DNA from: Cytobacillus stercorigallinarum
GTDB lineage: Bacteria > Bacillota > Bacilli > Bacillales > Cytobacillaceae
Direction: 5' to 3'
DNA: 64,000 bases
NCBI RefSeq assembly: GCF_014836495.1
Contig: NZ_JACSQT010000006.1
Span: 186,001-250,000 of the forward strand
The position numbers and the translations under genes are program-made. Below the pieces are notes generated by a model. The model was not told the origin of the DNA. It saw nothing but the letters and a program-made list of their open reading frames with translations, and did not search any database. Of this stretch, positions 47,945 through 55,929 are shown piece by piece; position 1 is the first letter of the stretch; every line of letters starts with the position of its first letter.

Positions 47945-48667
47945 TTAAAGCATTTGCTTTAGTGCGCGTTTTAAATCTGGTTGCCAATATGTCCACGTAT
48001 GATCGCCTTCAAATTCATCATAAAAATAAGGGAAACCTTTTTCCTTTATTAATTGTGAAAGTTCTCGATTTGGTGTAAGGAAATCTTGTTCCTTACCGTC
48101 AGTTGTTTTGACTGTTGTTTCACCCGTACCAATAACATGATATATATTTAACAGATGAGTATCTTTAAAGGATTTGACTTCTTCCATGACTTTTTCATTC
48201 GCTAAAGGCGATTGTAAAATGACTGTCCCAAAAGTATTAGGGTATTGCAGAGCAGTTAATAGAGATACAGTCGCTCCTAAAGAGTCGCCGATTAATGCTC
48301 GTCCCATTCCCATTTGGTAGGTTGGATATTTTTCGTCTAGATAAGGTACAAGCTCATGAGCCAAGAATCTGATATAAGCAGCATTTTGTTCACCATCTGG
48401 ATGATATTTACGACGGCGATCTTGTACATTTTTATATGGAATACCAATGATTATTGTATTTTCCATTTCTTTTGCATCAAGCAACTCATCAGCTGTTCTG
48501 CCGATTCGTCCTAATTGAAAATAATCTTTGCCATCTTGAGCAATTAAAATATTATATTTATATAGTGGTGAATAATTGCCCGGTAAGTACACAAGTATTT
48601 CTAAATCTTCCCCTAGTACCTCACTTTTAAAAGTAAAGTCCGTGATTGTCCCTTTTGCTGTGTTCAT
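47945..48667 (-). CDS. yjcH: YjcH, esterase of the alpha/beta hydrolase fold
   Basis: 240 residues from ATG 48667 after AAGGAGTT, the same length as B. subtilis YjcH; 38 upstream codons are not included. Nucleophile elbow Gly-Asp-Ser-Leu-Gly (RALIGDSLGATVS) and terminal catalytic His in FEGDHTWTYW match the esterase D/enterobactin esterase-like group. Natural substrate unknown. Confidence 0.87.
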   Translation of the reverse strand: MNTAKGTITDFTFKSEVLGEDLEILVYLPGNYSPLYKYNILIAQDGKDYFQLGRIGRTADELLDAKEMENTIIIGIPYKNVQDRRRKYHPDGEQNAAYIRFLAHELVPYLDEKYPTYQMGMGRALIGDSLGATVSLLTALQYPNTFGTVILQSPLANEKVMEEVKSFKDTHLLNIYHVIGTGETTVKTTDGKEQDFLTPNRELSQLIKEKGFPYFYDEFEGDHTWTYWQPDLKRALKQML

Positions 48668-48875
48668 AAAATAGAACTCCTTTGTTAAATTAATAATCCT
48701 ATATGGGGTTATATTATCATACTGTGTATGAAACTTCATATAGTAAGTCTTCATTTTCTTAATGATGAAAGATTCACTCAATTAAGTATGTATGTCTATT
48801 TTTTCACTACTATTATATGTAAAGAACATTATAATTATAAAACTTCATGAAATGGAATAAATACCAAAAAATCAA

Positions 48876-48904
48876 TTGACAGAAATCCGCTGAAATAGTA
48901 TATT
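48876..48904 (+). promoter_or_regulatory. Promoter of tRNA-Val
   Basis: TTGACA (48876-48881), 17-base spacer, TATATT (48899-48904), about 30 bases before the tRNA. Confidence 0.82.
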
Positions 48905-48934
48905 TATAAATGTCTTTAATATATATACATAAAC

Positions 48935-49007
48935 GATTCCGTAGCTCAGCTGGGAGAGCGCTACCTTGACAGGGTAGAGGTCGCTGGTTCGAACCCAGTC
49001 GGAATCA
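48935..49007 (+). tRNA. tRNA-Val (anticodon GAC)
   Basis: Cloverleaf complete: acceptor GATTCCG/CGGAATC, D arm GCTCAGCTGGGAGAGC, anticodon stem CTACC/GGTAG with loop TTGACAG (anticodon 48968-48970), T arm CTGGTTCGAACCCAG, discriminator A. CCA is not encoded. A solitary gene with its own promoter and terminator. Confidence 0.97.
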
Positions 49008-49010
49008 TAC

Positions 49011-49042
49011 TGAAAGCCTTGATATATCAAGGCTTTTTCTTT
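49011..49042 (+). terminator. Terminator after tRNA-Val
   Basis: AAAGCCTTGAT pairs with ATCAAGGCTTT, followed by TTCTTTT. Confidence 0.9.
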
Positions 49043-49229
49043 TGTCTAAATCTCGATGAATAATATGGAATATAAAAAAAGTATGAAATAAACCGCAAAC
49101 AGGATGCAATAGAAACAAACGGAGCATTAGTAATTAGAAAAAGAGCCTTTAGACTTTTCATGGGAGAAGTAAAATGAGGTATCAGTCAGGTTAAATTGCG
49201 CGTGTAAAGTAAGTCTCATTGTAAATTAG

Positions 49230-49260
49230 TAAAAAAAGCACCTCGTTTCGAGGCGCCTAT
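49230..49260 (-). terminator. Terminator of the DUF3231 gene
   Basis: On the minus strand GCGCCTCG-AAA-CGAGGTGC, followed by T7. Confidence 0.85.
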
Positions 49261-49263
49261 AAA

Positions 49264-49806
49264 TTATGATTCTGTTCCTTTGTTGATGTGTAAAGGAGGT
49301 GGGATTAACCATCCTTTTTCCTTATTTAATTTTAACATTTTGGCACCAAACTGGGCTTTATTCATATGGAACTGACCATACATCATTGCGACATCTTCTC
49401 TGATGGATTGGCCAATTGCTTGACTACATGCAACCAATCCAGCTGCAGTATCAGCAGAGATTGCAGCACTGATCTCTGGATCAGTAGATCTAGCACCAAC
49501 AGGAATATCATTTAAGTCTGCATTAGGACGGGCAGGTGGTGCAGGTGGTAACCCGATTCCATTGCTTTTTAAAAGCTCTTCTAATTGTTGGTTCTCAGCA
49601 TGTAACCCTTTAATTGCTTCTTCTATTAGCTTTTTTAAGTCATCATCGCCAGCGTGATTCAACAGTGTTTCATAACCAGATATCATTCCATTATTTGTAG
49701 AAAGGTTGGTGAATAGTCCATATACTTCACCATAATGTAAAGGTTCATCTTTTGGATTACCGCTTAAAATACCCATAATTGCACTCCCTATCTTATTAAG
49801 TTTCAT
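49264..49806 (-). CDS. DUF3231 family protein
   Basis: 180 residues with SD GGAGAAA. Helical, with a proline-rich centre (GIGLPPAPPARP) and LVACSQAIGQSIREDVAMMYGQFH, typical of the ferritin-like-looking DUF3231 proteins of Bacillus. No signal peptide. Function unknown; family call is from general resemblance. Confidence 0.7.
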   Translation of the reverse strand: MKLNKIGSAIMGILSGNPKDEPLHYGEVYGLFTNLSTNNGMISGYETLLNHAGDDDLKKLIEEAIKGLHAENQQLEELLKSNGIGLPPAPPARPNADLNDIPVGARSTDPEISAAISADTAAGLVACSQAIGQSIREDVAMMYGQFHMNKAQFGAKMLKLNKEKGWLIPPPLHINKGTES

Positions 49807-50158
49807 GATTTTCTCCTTATGTAAGGATTGTCCACGATAGATAGTTTGTGTTTGAAAGATAAAAAATATTCATCAGTAAAAAAATCTCGTTTGGCGTTTC
49901 TATTAGTTTTCGGTAATGGCATAAGAAGAAGCAAAGCTCGCGATGTAAATCATAAAAAATAGAAAGCAGTATTGGCGGTTTATGATTGGGGCTACCCTTT
50001 CAAAGGTGGTAAAGGGTGTTTTTTATCTGATGTTTTGGAAGTTGGGATTGTGATTTTAAAGGGGGATGGGTTTATGATGTATTCTTCAATAGACATAATA
50101 AAGAAAGCCTCGATAAAAAAGGCTTCCTAATCTGTTTTAATGTCCGAACTTTTTATAT
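49807..50158. other. 352-base gap, one plus-strand hairpin only
   Basis: ACCCTTT (49992-49998) and AAAGGGT (50009-50015) followed by GTTTTTTAT look like a terminator, yet no plus-strand gene ends there. A short transcript or gene remnant is possible. A weaker hairpin (50098-50130) probably ends the DUF378 gene on the minus strand. Confidence 0.4.
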
Positions 50159-50482
50159 TTATTGATCTCGATCTTCTCTGTCTTCTTCTTTTATATCAGA
50201 TAAATCATTTTCCTCAGCGAATTCTGTAGAGTAACTCACTTGTCTTCCATCAATAACACGATTATCGACGTCTCTGTCTTCTTCTTCTGTCATTGGTGCA
50301 AAGAGAAGAGTTAGGCAAATAAGCCCGCTAATTCCGACCAATGTATAAACGATACGAGAAAGGATGGCTTCTTGGCCTCCGAAAATTGATGCAACTAAAT
50401 CAAATTGGAATAATCCAATAAGTCCCCAGTTTATGGCGCCAATAATAATTAGCGCTAAAGCAATGCGTTGTAATGTTTTCAT
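50159..50482 (-). CDS. DUF378 membrane protein
   Basis: 107 residues. Two membrane helices (LALIIIGAINWGLIGLF, then IVYTLVGISGLICLTLLF) make up DUF378; an acidic, Asp/Glu-rich cytosolic or surface tail of about 40 residues follows, longer than in the simplest family members. SD AAGGAG. Function unknown. Confidence 0.82.
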   Translation of the reverse strand: MKTLQRIALALIIIGAINWGLIGLFQFDLVASIFGGQEAILSRIVYTLVGISGLICLTLLFAPMTEEEDRDVDNRVIDGRQVSYSTEFAEENDLSDIKEEDREDRDQ

Positions 50483-50666
50483 TGTAAAAGCTCCTTATTT
50501 TAAATTTTATTACATCTATATTTTTTGGTATTAGGGCATTTTTATTCATAAGGACATTTGTGTCTATTTGATATTTTTAACTAATTATGGTAATATTAGA
50601 ATAATCAGAAAATAATTGATAACAATTGTCCCCTTTTTAACTATATTAATAAAGAGGTGATATAGA

Positions 50667-50858
50667 ATGTGGTGGTTTCTTATCTTGATCTTTTCGCTTC
50701 TAGGATTTGGTCTCGCGATTGACTGGATAGCGAAGAAGAAAGGTTTAACAAAATTTGACCCTGAAGAGAATGAAAAAAATGTCCCAGATTCACAACGTAT
50801 TTATACGGAGAATTATTTACAGCAAATACGGAATCAAGACGATCAAGGTCTTCATTAA
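50667..50858 (+). CDS. Small membrane protein, unknown
   Basis: 63 residues: one helix at the N-terminus (WWFLILIFSLLGFGLAIDWIA), then a polar tail (KKKGLTKFDPEENEKNVP). Strong AGAGGTGAT ribosome binding site and a clear terminator make it a real gene. Family not recognised. Confidence 0.68.
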   Translation: MWWFLILIFSLLGFGLAIDWIAKKKGLTKFDPEENEKNVPDSQRIYTENYLQQIRNQDDQGLH

Positions 50859-50865
50859 AATAATT

Positions 50866-50901
50866 GAGAGGCTGTCCACAAAGACAGCCTCTTTTTTTGT
50901 G
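50866..50901 (+). terminator. Terminator after the 63-residue gene
   Basis: GAGGCTGTC and GACAGCCTC form a 9-bp stem with loop CACAAA, followed by T7. Confidence 0.93.
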
Positions 50902-51106
50902 GAGATGATTAATCGTGAAAATATTTACAGATTCCTGCCGTGGGTCGGATATTGGTTAGTGGCATGGTTTTATACAGTTGTTAAAGTTAAGTAATTGGAA
51001 AGACGATATAACAACAGACATTTTTAAAAGTGATGTTCGAAATTAGTCGATGTTGATATCAAGTAAAAAGTGGCACGAAAATAAAAGAGATGTGAATAAC
51101 CTTTTT

Positions 51107-51136
51107 GGTGAGTCTTCTAGCTTATGAGGACTCACC
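51107..51136. repeat. Inverted repeat downstream of the 50-residue gene
   Basis: GGTGAGTCTTC (51107-51117) and GAGGACTCACC (51126-51136), ten of eleven pairs. No T tract on either outgoing side; could stabilise the end of the minus-strand transcript. Confidence 0.6.
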
Positions 51137-51147
51137 TATTGGACCTT

Positions 51148-51300
51148 TTAATTTGATTGCTCATCCATCACTGTACTTAACTTCCCTTTGACTTCAGAAA
51201 TTAAGCTGATTTGAATAATATTAAAAATAATAGATACCGCCATACTTCCAATAAAGAAACCGAGTAGGGTTTTTAACTTACCATTGATTATTTTCATCAT
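51148..51300 (-). CDS. 50-residue membrane peptide
   Basis: Too short for usual gene calling but preceded by GGAAGGAGTG, eight bases before ATG 51300. Sequence begins MMKIINGKLKTLLGFFIG, has one hydrophobic helix (about 11-35) and ends in a charged tail (SEVKGKLSTVMDEQSN). Not recognised. Confidence 0.6.
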   Translation of the reverse strand: MMKIINGKLKTLLGFFIGSMAVSIIFNIIQISLISEVKGKLSTVMDEQSN

Positions 51301-51443
51301 GTATTTGCCACTCCTTCCGTTATTATTAGGTATTTTTAGCTTTTATTTGTAAATTATGTATGTCGATAAAGCGATGAGCGATGAATAAAAAACCATCTCT
51401 TGAAACATATTGAGAGTATGCTAATTGTGAAGGAGGTAAAATG

Positions 51444-52016
51444 ATGAGTAAGGAGGAATATCTAACTGCACTACATATAGATAGTCAACAATTTCAGCAG
51501 TTGCTAACTGATTATTGGAAGTCATATTCTGACTATACGCATTGGCAATTTTGGATGGTACTCTTTCTCTTTATTGCTCCTTTAGTGTTCGTATATTTTT
51601 TTATTGATCGAAAAAGAATATTTGAGGTGTTTTTCTACGGGTATACAGTGAATATGTTATGGACCTTTATCGATACAATGTTATTGCGAAAAGGTTTGTT
51701 TATTCATAATTACTTTCTCATTCCTTCATTACCAAGTGCAACGAATATGACGACCTCTTTACTTCCGGTTGTTTTTTTATTTGTTTATCAATATTGTACA
51801 AATAGACAAAGAAATTTTTACTTATATACAATTATTGTGAGTGCGATTATCGCATTTGGTTTTGCAACGATTGAAGAGAAGGTAGGCTTCGTTAGTTTTT
51901 ATGGTAGTATGAATCAGGTCTATATATTTTTGATTGATATTGGCATATGTTTTACTTCATATTGGTTCACCATATTTTTTCTTAGAATGAAAGAAAATGC
52001 TTTTGCCAATAAATAA
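51444..52016 (+). CDS. Multi-span membrane protein, CBO0543-like
   Basis: 190 residues. Two ATGs abut; 51444 is six bases after AGGAGGT. About five membrane helices after a soluble N-terminus of about 35 residues; aromatic-rich, with FFYGYTVNMLWTFIDTMLLRKG and an acidic FGFATIEEKVGF. Resembles the CBO0543 family of Firmicutes membrane proteins, moderately sure. Function unknown. Confidence 0.7.
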   Translation: MSKEEYLTALHIDSQQFQQLLTDYWKSYSDYTHWQFWMVLFLFIAPLVFVYFFIDRKRIFEVFFYGYTVNMLWTFIDTMLLRKGLFIHNYFLIPSLPSATNMTTSLLPVVFLFVYQYCTNRQRNFYLYTIIVSAIIAFGFATIEEKVGFVSFYGSMNQVYIFLIDIGICFTSYWFTIFFLRMKENAFANK

Positions 52017-52053
52017 TTGGTTATGCGCAATTGGGTGAGAGATATTTAAAAGA

Positions 52054-52096
52054 AAAGGTCTTTATCGTAAATGACATGACGATAAAGACCTTTTTC
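52054..52096 (+). terminator. Terminator after the CBO0543-like gene
   Basis: AGGTCTTTATCGT pairs with ACGATAAAGACCT (13 bp), then T4. Confidence 0.92.
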
Positions 52097-52192
52097 AATT
52101 ACCTGGAGGGGAGCAGATTAGCGAGGATTATCACAAGATGAAGAATGTACATGAGAAGTGGAAAGCTGTAAGAATGCGGACAAGGACGTAAT

Positions 52193-52243
52193 CAACAAAA
52201 AATAGCGAGGAAGTGAATTTGAATGATCGTCACTTCCTCGCTT
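52193..52243 (-). terminator. Terminator of the SASP gene
   Basis: AGCGAGGAAGTGA and TCACTTCCTCGCT, perfect 13-bp arms; on the minus strand an ATTTTTTG tract follows. Confidence 0.88.
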
Positions 52244-52302
52244 AAAACCTAATAGGGACATTTTCCATGCCTTCAACTAGGGTATTTCCTTATACTGAAT
52301 GG

Positions 52303-52491
52303 CTATTTTTGATTACGGAGTTGTTGTTCACCTAAAGCAACCAGTCGTTTGGTCATTTCCCCGCCGACTGATCCGTTAGCGCGTGCAGTGGTTTCTGCGC
52401 CAAGTTGTACACCAAATTCTTGAGCTATTTCTTCTTTCATTTGATTTAAGACTTGACCTGATTCCGGAACGACTAATTTATTTCTGCTCAT
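52303..52491 (-). CDS. Alpha/beta-type small acid-soluble spore protein
   Basis: 62 residues from ATG 52491 after AAGGAGTGAT. Conserved SASP blocks: [33 protein letters not shown]; the Glu-Ile-Ala region is the germination-protease cleavage site. These proteins coat spore DNA and protect it from UV and heat. A forespore (sigma-G) promoter is expected, but I could not fix one. Confidence 0.95.
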   Translation of the reverse strand: MSRNKLVVPESGQVLNQMKEEIAQEFGVQLGAETTARANGSVGGEMTKRLVALGEQQLRNQK

Positions 52492-52635
52492 TGAACAAAT
52501 CACTCCTTCGTCATTTTGAGCAAACGGAACATTGCTCTTTTATAAGGTTTCCTAATGTAAGGGCTATCATTCATATGGGTAAAAACTAACAGGTAAAAAG
52601 ATGAGTAAATTTTCTAAAAAATATAAAATTGAGCA

Positions 52636-52663
52636 TTGACTTATGAGAATTTTACGATAAAAT
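52636..52663 (+). promoter_or_regulatory. Candidate amtB promoter
   Basis: TTGACT (52636-52641), 16-base spacer, TAAAAT (52658-52663). Confidence 0.5.
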
Positions 52664-52681
52664 AAAAAATAACTTAATTGA

Positions 52682-52698
52682 TGTTATATAATCTTACA
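52682..52698. promoter_or_regulatory. GlnR/TnrA-type box upstream of amtB
   Basis: TGTTATATAATCTTACA matches the nitrogen-control consensus TGTNAN7TNACA exactly. It lies 44 bases before the amtB start and downstream of the best promoter, also covering an internal TATAAT. This placement suggests repression more than the activating site known for B. subtilis nrgA. Confidence 0.8.
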
Positions 52699-52742
52699 CC
52701 AAAAGGTTAAGAAAATTGACGTGAAAATGGGGGAGAAATAAT

Positions 52743-54020
52743 ATGGATGAAATATTTTATCTGAACAGTGTGTGGACAATGATTGCTGCAATTTTAGTTA
52801 TTTTTATGATTGGTGGATTTATTTTACTTGAAGCAGGTTCTACCCGAATGAAAAATGCAGGTCATATTACAGGAAAAACGATTTTTACCGTTGGATTAAC
52901 ATTCCTTGTTTTCTGGGCTGTCGGTTATGGATTTATATTTGGAGGAAACGCGAATTTCTTTGTTGGAATGACGGATTTCTTCTATTCAGGCACTGAAAGT
53001 GGTGAATCAGGTTTATCGGATACGGTCTTCTTTGTATTCCAAAGTGCCTTTGCTGCTATTGCTGTTTGTATCGCCTTAGGCGGTTTTGCTGAAAGAGCGA
53101 AGTTCCCAGTCTATGTTGTTTTCACTATTTTATTCTCTGCTGTTATTTACCCGGTTGTTGCCCATTGGATATGGGGTGGAGGCTGGTTAGCGGGACATGA
53201 GAAGCAAGATTTCGCAGGCTCAACAGTTGTTCATTTAACAGGTGCAATGGCTGCCTTAGCTGCAACTATTTTATTAAAGCCTCGTATTGGGAAGTTCAAT
53301 AAAGATGGTTCTAGTAACAATATTGCAGGACATAACCAAGTCTATACTTCATTAGCTGTGCTAATACTTTGGGTAGGATGGTTTGGGTTTAATGCAGGAA
53401 GTACGACATCAGTCGATGGTGCATTTTTTGGATTTGTTGCCTTAAACACGAATTTAGCTGCAGCGATGGGTGCGGTTGCCGCATTAGCTATCTCTTGGGT
53501 CGTTCTTGGTAAGTCAGATATTGTGACAACATTAAATGGTGCGCTTGCAGGTTTAGTTGCCATTACGGCATCTTGTGCCTTCGTTGAACCTTGGGCTGCT
53601 GTTATTATTGGTTTAGTTGCCGGACTTTTAGTATTCTTTAGTGTAAAGTTCTTTGATAAAATGAAAATTGATGATCCGATCTTCGCATTATCTGTTCATG
53701 GTGCAGCTGGAATATGGGGTACTTTATCTACAGGGTTCTTTGCAACACCTGAATTAGCAGAGCAGGTAACGGGTCAAGCTGGATTATTCTATGGTGGCGG
53801 ATTCAGCCAATTAGGTGTTCAAGCGTTAGGAGTTGTAACATCAGGACTTTATGCCTTTGTTGCTTCATTTGTCATCCTCTTCGTAATGAAAAAAGTAATG
53901 AATGGTCTCCGTGTTAGTGAAGAAGAAGAAGTAATGGGCTTAGACATGAGTGAACATGGTAGCTATGGTTATCCAGAAGAGTTTATGTCAAGTGAGAAAC
54001 AAACGAAATTAACATCATAA
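52743..54020 (+). CDS. amtB: Ammonium transporter AmtB
   Basis: 425 residues, about 11 membrane helices. Pore twin histidines His164 (TVVHLTGAM) and His319 (LSVHGAAGIWG), plus the family stretch WVGWFGFNAGS. The cytosolic tail keeps the conserved GLRVSEEEEVMGLDMSEHG that contacts PII (GlnK) proteins. No glnK/nrgB gene follows, unlike B. subtilis nrgAB. Preceded by an exact GlnR/TnrA box. Confidence 0.95.
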   Translation: MDEIFYLNSVWTMIAAILVIFMIGGFILLEAGSTRMKNAGHITGKTIFTVGLTFLVFWAVGYGFIFGGNANFFVGMTDFFYSGTESGESGLSDTVFFVFQSAFAAIAVCIALGGFAERAKFPVYVVFTILFSAVIYPVVAHWIWGGGWLAGHEKQDFAGSTVVHLTGAMAALAATILLKPRIGKFNKDGSSNNIAGHNQVYTSLAVLILWVGWFGFNAGSTTSVDGAFFGFVALNTNLAAAMGAVAALAISWVVLGKSDIVTTLNGALAGLVAITASCAFVEPWAAVIIGLVAGLLVFFSVKFFDKMKIDDPIFALSVHGAAGIWGTLSTGFFATPELAEQVTGQAGLFYGGGFSQLGVQALGVVTSGLYAFVASFVILFVMKKVMNGLRVSEEEEVMGLDMSEHGSYGYPEEFMSSEKQTKLTS

Positions 54021-54021
54021 A

Positions 54022-54053
54022 GTGAAGCCTCCTTTATTGGGAGGCTTTTACCC
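54022..54053 (+). terminator. Terminator after amtB
   Basis: GAAGCCTCC pairs with GGGAGGCTTT over TTTATT, then TTA. Confidence 0.8.
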
Positions 54054-54073
54054 TCTGTAAGGAAGTGTTGTTT

Positions 54074-55051
54074 TTGCCAGTGGATTTTGAGACATACGAA
54101 GCGATTAGAGATTGGCGAAATTATGAATTAACGATGAACAAGTTTAATCAAGGGCAATTAAACAATTTTCATGATGAAGTAATGAAAGCCACGTTTCATT
54201 ATGCTGTGAAAAGATTAGGGGAAAAACCACCCAGTCGATTTGCTTGGTTCATAACAGGTAGCGGTGGAAGAGAAGAACAAGGTTATATAAGTGATCAAGA
54301 TCATGGCATCATATATGAAGAAAAAGAGGCCACCTTACAAAGATATTATCAGCAGTTAGGCAAAGAATTATCCGATGGGCTCAACATCGTTGGCTACCCA
54401 TACTGTGACGGTAATATTATGAGTAGTAACCCCCTTTGGTGTCAGTCCCAACATGAGTGGTATGAACAACTAGAGTCATGGCTGGATGAAAAATCTTGGG
54501 CAACCATGAGGCATTTGCAAATTTTCTTTGATGCAAGAGTTTTAGTGGGAGAAAACGAATACATTAATGATTTAAAGAGAAGTGTTCATAAGGCAGTTCA
54601 AAAAACTCCTTATTATTTAAAAAGACTCTTAGATAATATCCAGCATATAAAAAGCTCTATTGGGCCTTTGGGGCAAATATTAACGGAAAATCACGGATCA
54701 CATAAAGGGGAAATCAATATAAAGTACGCAGCATTTTTACCTTTCGTTAATGGTATTCGATTACTTTCTATAAAGGAGGGAATAGTTGAAAGTTCCACTT
54801 TGTTACGGTTAGAAAGATTAATGCGTAAAGATCTTTATAAACACGCATTATTACCGTATCATAATGATTTTCAACAGTTACTCATATTGCGGCATTCACT
54901 ACTTACCCATGTGTCAACCTATGAGGGTGGCCATTACTTAAATGTGAGAAAATTGAGCAAGGAAGAAAAAAGTAAGATTAAGGTGATTTTAAAAAATGGT
55001 AGAAGACTTCATCAATATGTAGAAGATGTAATTGAGCAGGAAGTGAAATAA
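54074..55051 (+). CDS. GlnD-like nucleotidyltransferase protein (DUF294)
   Basis: 325 residues from TTG 54074, six bases after AGGAAGTG (TTG 54068 and GTG 54065 are alternatives). The nucleotidyltransferase core reads ITGSGGREEQGYISDQDHGIIY: a Gly-Ser motif followed by Asp-x-Asp, as in GlnD and DUF294 proteins. A helical C-terminal DUF294_C-type domain follows. It lacks the CBS and cyclic-nucleotide domains common in this family. It sits just after amtB and is fused by TAATG overlap to an exonuclease gene. Activity and target unknown. Confidence 0.8.
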   Translation: MPVDFETYEAIRDWRNYELTMNKFNQGQLNNFHDEVMKATFHYAVKRLGEKPPSRFAWFITGSGGREEQGYISDQDHGIIYEEKEATLQRYYQQLGKELSDGLNIVGYPYCDGNIMSSNPLWCQSQHEWYEQLESWLDEKSWATMRHLQIFFDARVLVGENEYINDLKRSVHKAVQKTPYYLKRLLDNIQHIKSSIGPLGQILTENHGSHKGEINIKYAAFLPFVNGIRLLSIKEGIVESSTLLRLERLMRKDLYKHALLPYHNDFQQLLILRHSLLTHVSTYEGGHYLNVRKLSKEEKSKIKVILKNGRRLHQYVEDVIEQEVK

Positions 55052-55770
55052 TGGCTTTTGAACCTTTTTTTCAATTTGTACGAAAGTTAAATCATACTAG
55101 GTTTGGTGGGCTTCAGACACAGGATTCTAAATCAATGGCTTTCATGAGACAGCTTCAAAAAGATTTAGATCAAGATCGATTGGTGCAAACGTCATTAGAT
55201 CAAATGAGTGCCGTCGTTGTCGATATAGAAACAACCGGGTTTAGTCCGGATAATGGTGATCAAATACTTTCTATTGGAGCTGTCAAAATCATAAATGGAA
55301 ACATTGATCATGACAATTGCTTTTACTCATTAATACAATATGAAAATGATTTACCTTCATCAATAAAGGATTTAACGGGACTGAAGGAAGAGGAGTTAAA
55401 AAAGGCGTCACCTTTAGCAGAGGTGTTAATGGATTTTTTGAAATATACTGAGAGTTTACCTTTTATTGCTCATCATTCAAACCATGAAAAGCGTTTTTTT
55501 CAGCATGCTTTTTGGCAGCTCTATCGAACATCATTTAAACATCGCGTTTTCGACACCTCCTTTTTATACCGTATCCTTGATACAGTGGATCACTCTGTTA
55601 GACTAGAGGTGTTATGTGAAAAAAATCAGATAGAAGTCAAACATCGGCATCATGCTTTAGGCGATGCCTTATTAACAGCAAAACTTTGGGTATGCTATGT
55701 TGAAAAGGTGAAGGAAAAGGGCTGTTTTACAATGCAGGATGTTTATGAGAAGTTAGCTCGATTACCATAA
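55051..55770 (+). CDS. DEDDh 3'-5' exonuclease (DnaQ-like)
   Basis: 239 residues. ExoI motif VVVDIETTGFSPDNGDQILS, ExoII around LPFIAHHSNHEKRFF and ExoIII HHALGDALLTAKLW give the DEDDh set. An N-terminal extension of about 50 residues precedes the domain. Could be a DNA or RNA exonuclease (DNA polymerase III epsilon-like). Its ATG overlaps the stop of the DUF294 gene, so the two are made together. Confidence 0.88.
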   Translation: MAFEPFFQFVRKLNHTRFGGLQTQDSKSMAFMRQLQKDLDQDRLVQTSLDQMSAVVVDIETTGFSPDNGDQILSIGAVKIINGNIDHDNCFYSLIQYENDLPSSIKDLTGLKEEELKKASPLAEVLMDFLKYTESLPFIAHHSNHEKRFFQHAFWQLYRTSFKHRVFDTSFLYRILDTVDHSVRLEVLCEKNQIEVKHRHHALGDALLTAKLWVCYVEKVKEKGCFTMQDVYEKLARLP

Positions 55771-55785
55771 GTAAGAATATCTAAA

Positions 55786-55824
55786 GGGAATGCCACAGAT
55801 GATTGAACTGTGGTATTTTTTATG
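55786..55824 (+). terminator. Terminator after the exonuclease gene
   Basis: ATGCCACAG pairs with CTGTGGTAT (55808-55816), then T5. Confidence 0.82.
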
Positions 55825-55842
55825 GAAAAGATTTCATTTAAG

Positions 55843-55908
55843 ATGACATTTGTCATAAGAAGAAGTGACATTACACACTAAACGTACAAGTTAACCACCT
55901 CTTATAAT
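55843..55908 (+). promoter_or_regulatory. Promoter of the ABC/two-component operon with repeat operator
   Basis: TATAAT (55903-55908) has no recognisable -35. Upstream lie the palindrome ATGACATTTGTCAT (55843-55856) and a second TGACATT (55866-55872), 22 bases from the first, two helical turns. Centres near -65 and -46 fit activation by a NarL-type response regulator, probably the one encoded in this operon. Confidence 0.6.
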
Positions 55909-55929
55909 TTGAGTAAGGAGTTGGTGTGT

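Noticed and set aside
50755-50994. 79-codon frame overlapping the small membrane protein gene, ending in a Trp/Tyr-rich stretch
   Set aside because: Crosses a strong terminator and overlaps a better supported gene. The last 29 codons (from ATG 50906) have no spaced ribosome binding site.
52125-52190. Short peptide frame near 52140 (MKNVHEKWKAVR)
   Set aside because: 17 codons between two terminators with no good start context.
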